NCBI RefSeq assembly: GCF_002814235.1
Contig: NZ_PHSU01000021.1
Coordinates: 1 to 64,000, forward strand
DNA: 64,000 nt
Reading direction: 5' to 3'
Source: Pseudomonas sp. QS1027
GTDB taxonomy: Bacteria > Pseudomonadota > Gammaproteobacteria > Pseudomonadales > Pseudomonadaceae
Shown here: positions 1-6,552 of the stretch, piece after piece
Layout: the number at the start of each line of letters is the position of its first letter
Numbering within the stretch: the stretch's first letter is position 1
Notes under the pieces: generated by a model
Database searches by the model: none
What the model saw: only the letters and a program-made list of their open reading frames with translations
Told to the model about the DNA's origin: nothing
Translations under genes and position numbers: made by a program

Positions 1-1
1 G

Positions 2-328
2 GCGGCGATCAGCGATTGCAAGGCTTGCCCGCTTAAACCTCGGTGTACCAAGGCTGCACGCCGCTATGTTTCTCGTCACGCCCATGAGGCGGCGTTTGAG
101 CGAATGGAACAGCGAATGCAGGCTCATCCAGAAATGATGGTGATCAGGCGTTCTACGGTTGAGCATCCCTTTGGGAATCTGAAGCAGTGGATACTGGGTA
201 ATGGACGGCTCTTGCTGCGCCAACTGGCAGGAGCAAGAGCGGAAATGGCTTTGGCGGTACAGGCCTACAATCTGAAAAGGGCAATCGGTGTACTGGGGGC
301 CAGTGGGTTGATTGCCCTGATGGGATGA
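2..328 (+). pseudogene. IS1182-type transposase, C-terminal part (cut by window edge)
   Basis: Open frame entering from the left edge and ending at a TGA. The visible ~108 residues hold a small Cys cluster (C-x2-C-x4-C in the first 20 residues) followed by HPEMM-x6-TVEHPFGNLK and a C-terminal YNLKRA stretch. That is the usual end of DDE transposases of the IS1182 group, in which the E of the catalytic triad sits in the VEHPFG motif. Only the 3' end is visible, so I cannot tell whether the element is intact. A short palindrome (338-356) and a strong terminator follow at once. The class is clear; the exact IS family is inferred from the motif. Confidence 0.75.
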
Positions 329-358
329 ATCGCTTCATTTTTGCCGGTGGCAAAAACG

Positions 359-391
359 CAAATGCCCCGACAAGTCGGGGCATTTGTTTTT
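359..391. terminator. Bidirectional rho-independent terminator
   Basis: A 13-bp perfect stem (arms 359-371 and 374-386, 2-nt loop) is followed by five T on the plus strand. On the minus strand it is followed by GCGTTTTT. It can stop both the transposase transcript and trxB. A second palindrome, TTTTTGCC-GGT-GGCAAAAA at 338-356, abuts it. Confidence 0.8.
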
Positions 392-454
392 CCGAGCCTG
401 CTTCGCCGCGTTTTCACACGGTCTGCGAGGCCGGTTTTTTTCATCGTGACGCAA

Positions 455-1417
455 TCAGAACGAAGCGTTCTGCAGGTCGTCGAGGTAGCGCTCGGCGTCC
501 AGTGCGGCCATGCAGCCGGCGCCGGCCGAGGTGATGGCTTGACGGTAAACGTGGTCGGCCACGTCACCGGCGGCAAACACACCTTCCACGCTGGTGGCGG
601 TGGCATTGCCGTCACGGCCGCCCTGCACCACCAGGTAGCCGTCTTTCAACGCCAACTGGCCTTCGAACAGCGAGGTGTTCGGGGTGTGGCCGATGGCGAT
701 GAACACGCCGTCGACTTTCAGCTCATCGAAGCTGCCGTCGTTGTTCTTCAGACGGGCACCGGTGACGCCCATGTTGTCGCCCAGGACTTCGTCCAGGGTG
801 GCATTGAGCTTGAGGACAATCTTGCCCTCGGCGACGCGGGCATGCAGTTTGTCGATCAGGATCTTCTCGGCGCGGAAGGTCTCGCGACGGTGCACCAGGG
901 TCACCTTGCTGGCGATATTGGCCAGGTACAGCGCCTCTTCCACGGCGGTGTTACCGCCACCGACCACGGCGACTTCCTTGTTGCGATAGAAGAAACCGTC
1001 ACAGGTGGCGCAAGCGGAAACGCCTTTGCCCATGAACGTCTCTTCCGACGGCAGGCCCAGGTAACGGGCGCTGGCGCCGGTGGCGATGATCAGCGCGTCA
1101 CAGGTGAAGGTGCCGCTGTCGCCGACCAGGGTGTAGGGCTTTTTCGCCAGGTCCACCGCGTTGATGTGGTCGAAGACGATTTCGGTTTCGAAACGCTCGG
1201 CGTGTTCTTTCATGCGATCCATCAGCGCCGGGCCGGTCAGGCCGTGCACGTCGCCAGGCCAGTTGTCGACTTCGGTGGTGGTGGTCAATTGGCCGCCGGC
1301 CTGCATGCCGGTGATCAGCAGCGGCTTGAGGTTGGCACGTGCGGCATAGACCGCGGCGCTGTAACCGGCAGGGCCGGAACCGAGAATAATCACTCGCGAA
1401 TGGCGTACTTCAGACAT
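455..1417 (-). CDS. trxB: Thioredoxin reductase
   Basis: NADPH-dependent cytoplasmic flavoenzyme that keeps thioredoxin reduced; it thereby supplies electrons to ribonucleotide reductase, PAPS reductase and peroxide defence. 320 aa, the normal size. The FAD-binding GSGPAG is at residues 13-18, the redox-active pair C136-A-T-C139 is in the CATCDG motif, and the NADP-binding GGGNTA is at 153-158. ATG start at 1417. It is divergent from cysZ, so a sulfur-linked pair flanks the 1418-1719 intergenic region. A hairpin with a U-run lies about 70 nt upstream on the same strand and may attenuate expression. Confidence 0.97.
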   Translation of the reverse strand: MSEVRHSRVIILGSGPAGYSAAVYAARANLKPLLITGMQAGGQLTTTTEVDNWPGDVHGLTGPALMDRMKEHAERFETEIVFDHINAVDLAKKPYTLVGDSGTFTCDALIIATGASARYLGLPSEETFMGKGVSACATCDGFFYRNKEVAVVGGGNTAVEEALYLANIASKVTLVHRRETFRAEKILIDKLHARVAEGKIVLKLNATLDEVLGDNMGVTGARLKNNDGSFDELKVDGVFIAIGHTPNTSLFEGQLALKDGYLVVQGGRDGNATATSVEGVFAAGDVADHVYRQAITSAGAGCMAALDAERYLDDLQNASF

Positions 1418-1482
1418 GACTCACTCCTATCGACCGCCCGTCAGCTACCGGTGCGGAGCGCCGGCGGACCGGCTGGAATAAA

Positions 1483-1530
1483 AAAAGGACTGCGAAAGCA
1501 CTTGGGGAAGGCTTGTAGCACACAGTCCTG
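1483..1530 (-). terminator. Terminator-like hairpin in the trxB leader
   Basis: On the minus strand, AGGACTG ... CAGTCCT (1523-1529 with 1486-1492) closes an imperfect stem with an inner AAGC/GCTT pairing and runs straight into seven T. It lies between any trxB promoter further upstream and the trxB start. The plus-strand reading lacks a T-run. This is structure seen in the sequence; an attenuator role is inferred. The rest of 1418-1719 shows no convincing gene. A 6-bp stem ACCGGC/GCCGGT (1665-1684) lies near cysZ. Confidence 0.45.
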
Positions 1531-1719
1531 AAAAATAATGAGGTGCAGCGTATCGAGGAGGCGAAGATTAAGGAAATACGCAATAACAATCCAGCTCATA
1601 GCAGGTCTCTATCCTCAACGGCGCTCTTCGGGACGCCTTTGTTACTGCAAATGTCGACCCTTTCACCGGCCCTGCAAAGCCGGTAAGGTCGGCGCGTTTC
1701 CCCCTTCTCGGAGCACGTT

Positions 1720-2475
1720 ATGCCCGCACCCGTCCTGTCCGGCCCGCAATATCTGCGCGAGGGCCTGAAGCTGGTCCTGAGCCCGGGCCTGCGCCTGTTC
1801 GTCCTGATGCCGCTGGCGATCAACCTGGTGCTGTTCGTCGGTTTGATCTACCTGGCTGGCCATCAGTTCAGCGTCTGGGTCGACACCCTGATGCCGACCC
1901 TGCCGACCTGGCTGGGCTTCCTCAACTACATCCTCTGGCCGCTGTTCGTGGTGCTGGTGCTGTTGATGGTGTTTTTCACCTTCACGATGATCGCCAACGT
2001 GATCGCCGCGCCCTTCAACGGCTTTCTCGCCGAGAAGGTCGAAGTGGTGGTGCGCGGCACCGACAATTTCCCGGCTTTCAGCTGGGCCGAATTGCTGGCG
2101 ATGATTCCCCGCACCCTGGCGCGGGAAATGCGCAAGCTGGGTTACTTCCTGCCGCGGGCCATCGGCCTGTTTATCCTCTCGTTCATCCCGGTGGTGAATA
2201 TCATCGCCGCGCCGCTGTGGCTGCTGTTCGGGGTATGGATGATGGCGATCCAGTACATCGACTACCCGGCGGACAACCACAAGCTGAGCTGGAACGGCAT
2301 GCTCGCCTGGCTGCGGCAGAAACGCTGGCAGTGCATGAGTTTTGGCGGGATCGTCTACCTGGTGCTGCTGGTGCCGGTGGTCAACCTGTTGATGATGCCG
2401 GCGGCAGTCGCCGGGGCCACCTTGTTCTGGGTTCGTGAGCGCGGTGAAGAGGCGGTGGCCGGCGAGAAGCGCTGA
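1720..2475 (+). CDS. cysZ: Sulfate transporter CysZ
   Basis: Inner-membrane protein of the CysZ family, which mediates sulfate uptake for cysteine synthesis. 251 aa, the family size. It is strongly hydrophobic, with membrane segments around residues 20-50, 65-100, 140-180 and 205-235. The N-terminal SGPQYLREGLKLV and the central APFNGFLAEKVE are typical CysZ sequence. Start at 1720, with GGAG eight bases upstream. It is divergent from trxB. cysNC and cysD lie about 7 kb downstream, so two steps of sulfate assimilation sit in this window but in separate transcripts. Confidence 0.93.
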   Translation: MPAPVLSGPQYLREGLKLVLSPGLRLFVLMPLAINLVLFVGLIYLAGHQFSVWVDTLMPTLPTWLGFLNYILWPLFVVLVLLMVFFTFTMIANVIAAPFNGFLAEKVEVVVRGTDNFPAFSWAELLAMIPRTLAREMRKLGYFLPRAIGLFILSFIPVVNIIAAPLWLLFGVWMMAIQYIDYPADNHKLSWNGMLAWLRQKRWQCMSFGGIVYLVLLVPVVNLLMMPAAVAGATLFWVRERGEEAVAGEKR

Positions 2476-2520
2476 AGTGTTACCAAGGGTGTCTCGTCAC
2501 AAATCCATCATCAAACAGCC

Positions 2521-2551
2521 ACAGTGTCGCAACCGCCCGGGGCGACACTGT
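2521..2551 (+). promoter_or_regulatory. Perfect hairpin directly in front of the glycosyltransferase start
   Basis: ACAGTGTCGC (2521-2530) and GCGACACTGT (2542-2551) form a 10-bp perfect inverted repeat with an 11-nt GC-rich loop. It ends four bases before the ATG at 2556, where the ribosome binding site should be. No T-run follows, so it is a poor terminator for cysZ. It could mask the RBS in RNA or be a dyad operator in DNA. Confidence 0.5.
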
Positions 2552-2555
2552 AAAC

Positions 2556-3779
2556 ATGACGACAGCTCTGCATATCACCCTGATCACCGAAACCTTCCCA
2601 CCGGAAATCAATGGCGTGGCCAATACCCTTGGCCGCTTGTGCGACGGACTGCGCGCCCGCGGGCACCAGATCGAACTGGTGCGCCCGCGCCAGAGCTGCG
2701 ACCAGTCCCGCCCCAGCGATACCGAATTGCTGCTCTGCCGGGGCTGGCCGCTGCCCGGCTATCCCGGCCTGCAGTGGGGTCAGTCGTCGATGCACAAGTT
2801 GCTGCGACGCTGGAAGAACCAGCGCCCGGATGTGCTGTATATCGCCACCGAAGGCCCCCTCGGTTTGTCGGCCCTGCGCGCGGCCAGGCGTTTGGGGATT
2901 TCGGTGGTCAGCGGTTTCCACACCAACTTCCAGCAGTATTCCCATCAATACGGCATGGGCTTGCTGACGCGGGTACTGACCCACTATCTGCGCTGGTTCC
3001 ACAACCGTTCCAAGCTGACCCTGGTGCCCAGCGTCAGCCAGCGCATGGAGCTGGAGCGGCGGCATTTCGAGCGCCTGGAACTGCTCTCCCGTGGTGTCGA
3101 CAGCCAGTTGTTCCATCCGGCCAAGCGCTTGAGTGCCCTGCGCGACAGCTGGGATCTGGCGGACGCTGATATCGCGTTGTTGTATGTCGGGCGACTGGCG
3201 ACCGAGAAGAATCTCGGTTTGCTCAAGCGGACCTACGAGCGTCTGCGGGAAACTTATCCACAGAGGCGGATGAAGCTGATCGTGGTCGGCGACGGTCCGC
3301 AGCGCGGCGTACTGGAAAAGGAACTGCCCGAGGCGATTTTCTGCGGCACGCAGCGGGGTGAAGCGTTGGCCTGCCACTATGCGTCGGCGGATCTGTTCCT
3401 GTTCCCGAGCCTGACCGAGACCTTCGGCAATGTGGTGCTCGAGGCGCTGGCGTCAGGGTTGGGGGTGGTGGCTTACGATGAGGCCGCGGCGGCCCAGCAC
3501 ATCCGCCATGGTTACAACGGCGTGCTGGCCATGCCCGGCGACGAGGACGCATTTTGCGATGCCGCGTGCTGGTTGCTGGAAGGCCGGGAGACCTTGCGCA
3601 ATGTTCGCCTCAACGCCCGCCAGCATGCCAGCCGGCAAGGTTGGGGAGCGATAGTCGAGCAGTTCGAGAAGCAGTTGCGCGGGGCCTGTGAGGCGCCGCC
3701 GGTGGCACAGCGCGTTCCGGCCCTGCCGGCGGATGTCGTTGCGACAACCGCCGTTCTGAAAACACCGCGCAACCTGTAA
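2556..3779 (+). CDS. GT4-type glycosyltransferase (MgtA/PimB-like)
   Basis: Probable cytoplasmic/peripheral retaining glycosyltransferase that moves a sugar from an NDP-sugar to a lipid or polysaccharide acceptor. 407 aa with two Rossmann-like halves. The N-terminal TETFPPEINGVANT (residues ~10-23) is typical of the family-1/4 group related to GDP-mannose-dependent alpha-mannosyltransferases. The C-terminal nucleotide-sugar site is ETFGNVVLEALASG (~288-301), followed by a helix reading YNGVLAMPGDEDAF. The start follows a stable hairpin and lacks an obvious Shine-Dalgarno. It is convergent with the next gene, six bases apart. The acceptor cannot be told from sequence; a glycolipid role is possible. 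Confidence 0.85.
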   Translation: MTTALHITLITETFPPEINGVANTLGRLCDGLRARGHQIELVRPRQSCDQSRPSDTELLLCRGWPLPGYPGLQWGQSSMHKLLRRWKNQRPDVLYIATEGPLGLSALRAARRLGISVVSGFHTNFQQYSHQYGMGLLTRVLTHYLRWFHNRSKLTLVPSVSQRMELERRHFERLELLSRGVDSQLFHPAKRLSALRDSWDLADADIALLYVGRLATEKNLGLLKRTYERLRETYPQRRMKLIVVGDGPQRGVLEKELPEAIFCGTQRGEALACHYASADLFLFPSLTETFGNVVLEALASGLGVVAYDEAAAAQHIRHGYNGVLAMPGDEDAFCDAACWLLEGRETLRNVRLNARQHASRQGWGAIVEQFEKQLRGACEAPPVAQRVPALPADVVATTAVLKTPRNL

Positions 3780-3785
3780 CCGGGC

Positions 3786-4889
3786 TTACGCCAGGCTCAT
3801 CAATGCCTCACGGCTGAACGGCAGGATGTCCTGCTCACGGCCGTCGCGCACCTTCACCGCCCAATCCGGGTCCACCAGCAGGGCACGGCCCACGGCCACC
3901 AGGTCGAACTCGTCGTTGCCCAGGCGCTCCAGCAGGTTTTCCAGGCTCGCCGGCTGAGCGACCTTGTCGGTGTTGACCATGAACTGCAGGAACTCGCCGT
4001 CCAGGCCGACGCTGCCCACGGTGATGGTCGGCTTGCCGGTCAGCTTGCGGGTCCAGCCCGCCAGGTTCAGTTCGGAACCGTCGAATTCCGGCTCCCAGAA
4101 ACGCCGCGTGGAGCAGTGGAAAATATCCACGCCTGCGTCGGACAACGGCTTGAGGAACTCGCCCAGGGCCTCCGGCGTCTGCACCAGACGGGCGCTGTAG
4201 TCCTGCTGCTTCCATTGGGAAAAGCGGAAGATGATCGGGAAACCCGGCCCTACCGCCGCGCGCACGGCCTGGATCAACTCGATGGCAAAACGCGAACGGT
4301 TGGCCAGGCTGCCACCGTATTCGTCGGTGCGCAGGTTGGTGCCTTCCCAGAAGAACTGGTCGATCAGGTAGCCATGGGCGCCATGGATCTCGACACCGTC
4401 CATGCCGATGCTTTGGGCATCACGAGCGGCCTGGGCGAAGGCCGCGATCACCTCGTCGATATCCTGTTTCGTCATGCCGTGCACCACGACCTGACCGTCC
4501 TTGAGCTTCTCGCTCGGGCCGTAACCCGGCACGCTGGCGTCCGGCTCGGTGCCCAGGCGCCGCACATTACCCACATGCCAGAGCTGCGGAACGATCTTGC
4601 CACCCTCGGCGTGTACCGCATCGACGACTTTTTTCCAGCCGGCCAGGGCCGCTTCGCCGTAGAAATGCGGCACGTTCGGGTAACCGTTGGACGCCTGGTG
4701 ACCGACCGTGGTGCCTTCGGTGACGATCAGGCCGACACCGGCTGCCGCACGCTTGCGGTAGTACTCGATGACTTTCGAATTGGGCACGCCACCGGGGGAA
4801 AACGAACGGGTCATCGGCGCCATGACCACACGGGTCGGCAACTCCAGCGCGCCAAGATGGAAGGGGCGAAACAGGGCTTTAACGGGCAT
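3786..4889 (-). CDS. NADH:flavin oxidoreductase, Old Yellow Enzyme family
   Basis: FMN-dependent ene-reductase that reduces activated C=C bonds, such as those of reactive enones, with NAD(P)H. 367 aa, a single (beta/alpha)8 barrel. N-terminal ALFRPFHLGALELPTRVVMAPMTR start and the active-site HGAHGYLIDQF, with H169, H172 and Y174 as substrate-binding and proton-donor residues in the classical OYE position. DEYGGSLANRSRF follows as in 12-oxophytodienoate reductase-like members. ATG at 4889. The physiological substrate is unknown. The 190 bases upstream hold a REP-type hairpin and nothing else I recognise. Confidence 0.92.
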   Translation of the reverse strand: MPVKALFRPFHLGALELPTRVVMAPMTRSFSPGGVPNSKVIEYYRKRAAAGVGLIVTEGTTVGHQASNGYPNVPHFYGEAALAGWKKVVDAVHAEGGKIVPQLWHVGNVRRLGTEPDASVPGYGPSEKLKDGQVVVHGMTKQDIDEVIAAFAQAARDAQSIGMDGVEIHGAHGYLIDQFFWEGTNLRTDEYGGSLANRSRFAIELIQAVRAAVGPGFPIIFRFSQWKQQDYSARLVQTPEALGEFLKPLSDAGVDIFHCSTRRFWEPEFDGSELNLAGWTRKLTGKPTITVGSVGLDGEFLQFMVNTDKVAQPASLENLLERLGNDEFDLVAVGRALLVDPDWAVKVRDGREQDILPFSREALMSLA

Positions 4890-5010
4890 GGGAGCACTCC
4901 ACGGCGCAAGGGGAATTTATGATCAGGATAATATTCCGCCGCGAACACGCCGCCCAGCACTATTGATCTGAGTGATTAAGCTTTAGAAGTGCCAGAAGCG
5001 GCATGGTTGC

Positions 5011-5045
5011 GGGAGCGGAGCTTATTGGGGCGCCGCTCCCACAGG
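5011..5045. repeat. REP-type hairpin
   Basis: GGGAGCGG (5011-5018) pairs with CCGCTCCC (5033-5040) around a 14-nt loop, and ACAGG follows. It is nearly identical to the element at 12602-12639, so it is a dispersed repeat. It is typical of short extragenic palindromes in fluorescent pseudomonads. Confidence 0.75.
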
Positions 5046-5080
5046 AAAAGGAGTCGAGCCTGCCCATCCGAGCAGGTGAA

Positions 5081-5563
5081 TCAAGCCAGGGCTTTTTCGA
5101 TCGCGTGGATCACCGCCGGATCATCCGGAGCAGTGCGCGGCGAGAAACGCGCCAATACACGGCCATCCTTGCCCATCAGGAACTTCTCGAAATTCCAGGT
5201 GATATCCCCCGGAAACTCAGCGCCCTCGCCCGCCAGCAGACGGTACAGCTGGTGACGGTCATGACCGTTGACCTCCAGCTTGCTGCTCAACGGAAAGCTC
5301 ACGCCATAGTTCAGGTTGCAGAACGCCTGGATCTCCTCCTCGGAGCCCGGCTCCTGCCCGGCAAACTGGTTGCACGGCAGGCCCAACACACTGAAACCCT
5401 GAGCCTTGTATTGCTGATAGAGGTGCTCAAGGGCGGCGTACTGAGGTGTCAAGCCGCACTTGGAAGCCACGTTGACCACCAGCACTACATGCCCTTTGAA
5501 AGGCGCCAGCGGCAGTTCCTGACCATCCAGCGCTTTTAGTGTCAGATCGTGAAAAGCACTCAT
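5081..5563 (-). CDS. Glutathione peroxidase-family thiol peroxidase
   Basis: Cytoplasmic peroxidase that reduces hydrogen peroxide and organic hydroperoxides; bacterial Cys forms usually take electrons from thioredoxin. 160 aa. Peroxidatic C36 lies in NVASKCGLTPQY, in place of selenocysteine. Q66 lies in LGLPCNQFAGQEPG, and W123-N124 in ITWNFEKFL. Together these give the family's catalytic tetrad. C64 or C82 could be the resolving cysteine. The GPX name comes from homology, and actual glutathione use is unproven. ATG at 5563. Confidence 0.93.
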   Translation of the reverse strand: MSAFHDLTLKALDGQELPLAPFKGHVVLVVNVASKCGLTPQYAALEHLYQQYKAQGFSVLGLPCNQFAGQEPGSEEEIQAFCNLNYGVSFPLSSKLEVNGHDRHQLYRLLAGEGAEFPGDITWNFEKFLMGKDGRVLARFSPRTAPDDPAVIHAIEKALA

Positions 5564-5649
5564 GACGAACTCCCGTTTTTCCCGGACTTATTACATGAAC
5601 ATTGTTGCCCGACAGCCTGACCGGTTTCCAGTTAAAAACCGCGACTGAC

Positions 5650-5674
5650 TAAAAAAGGCGCCCGTGGGCGCCTT
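5650..5674 (-). terminator. Rho-independent terminator of slyD
   Basis: A 9-bp perfect stem AAGGCGCCC/GGGCGCCTT (5655-5663 with 5666-5674, 2-nt loop) is followed on the minus strand by TTTTTTAG. It lies 27 bases past the slyD stop. Confidence 0.85.
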
Positions 5675-5701
5675 CCAACTACCAGAGCTTAGCAGCAGAA
5701 A

Positions 5702-6187
5702 TCAGTGGTGATGGCCGCCTTCGCCATGGACGTGACCATGGGCGACCTCTTCCTGGCTGGCGTCACGGATTTCGATGATCTTGACCTGGAAAGTCAGGCG
5801 CTGACCCGCCAACGGGTGGTTGCCATCAACGGTGACATCGTCGCCGTCCAGGTCGCGAATGGTGACGATCTGCATCTGGCCGTCCGGAGCGGAGGCGTGG
5901 AACTGCATGCCGACTTCCAGCTCGTCGACACCTTCGAACATGCTACGGCTCAGGGTGCTGACCAGCTCAGCGGAATATTCGCCGTAGGCATCTTCAGGCT
6001 CCACGGAGACCTTCAGCTCGTCGCCGACCTTCTTGCCTTCCAGGGCCTTTTCCAGACCTGGGATAATATTGCCGGCACCGTGCAGGTACACCAGCGGGGC
6101 GCCGCCGGCAGAGCTGTCGATGACCTCACCAGCATCGTTGGTAAGGGTATAGTCGATGGAGACAGCCTTGTTGGCAGCGATCGTCAT
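5702..6187 (-). CDS. slyD: FKBP-type peptidyl-prolyl isomerase SlyD
   Basis: Cytoplasmic prolyl isomerase/chaperone that also carries metal, including nickel for hydrogenase in other bacteria. 161 aa from the ATG at 6187. An in-frame ATG 39 bases upstream would add 13 atypical residues; MTIAANKAVSIDYTL is the usual SlyD N-terminus. FKBP-fold YLHGAGNIIPGLEKAL (~34-49) is followed by the insert-in-flap domain. The C-terminal tail HGHVHGEGGHHH is a short His-rich metal-binding tail. Its 5' region overlaps the divergent DUF3565 gene. Confidence 0.93.
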   Translation of the reverse strand: MTIAANKAVSIDYTLTNDAGEVIDSSAGGAPLVYLHGAGNIIPGLEKALEGKKVGDELKVSVEPEDAYGEYSAELVSTLSRSMFEGVDELEVGMQFHASAPDGQMQIVTIRDLDGDDVTVDGNHPLAGQRLTFQVKIIEIRDASQEEVAHGHVHGEGGHHH

Positions 6188-6201
6188 ATGAGCGAGACCT
6201 T

Positions 6202-6495
6202 TTGCATAGGAATAAAGAGCGGACAAGTCTAAACAAGGATTCGTCCGAAAGCGAACTGAACCCGGACAGACGGCCCAAGGCCACGCCTGTCACTATTATC
6301 GGCTTTCATCAGGACGAGGACGGGCACTGGGTCGTCGAGCTTTCCTGCGGCCATACCCAGCACCTGCGCCATCAACCGCCCTGGCAGTCGCGCGCCTGGG
6401 TGCTCGATCCGGTGCGGCGCGCGGAAAAAATCGCTCAGGGCTTTGAATGTGGTTGGTGCGCTCAAGGCTCGGTTAACGATAACCTTGGCGACTGA
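6202..6495 (+). CDS. DUF3565 family protein
   Basis: Small protein of unknown function, 97 aa as annotated here. The conserved core starts at VTIIGFHQDEDGHWV (~residue 30), with SCGHTQHLRHQPPW and a C-terminal FECGWC. The Cys/His pairs C-G-H...H-x2-H and C-G-W-C suggest a small metal site (inference). The start is doubtful. The only ATG/GTG/TTG in the open frame before the core is a TTG at 6202, 15 bases from the divergent slyD ATG. It may be followed by pta in one transcript (33 bases to the pta RBS region). Confidence 0.75.
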   Translation: MHRNKERTSLNKDSSESELNPDRRPKATPVTIIGFHQDEDGHWVVELSCGHTQHLRHQPPWQSRAWVLDPVRRAEKIAQGFECGWCAQGSVNDNLGD

Positions 6496-6552
6496 ACTTC
6501 GCAGACAGCCAGACATAGGCCGTCGCACTTGCGCTTCCTCAAGAGAATACGC

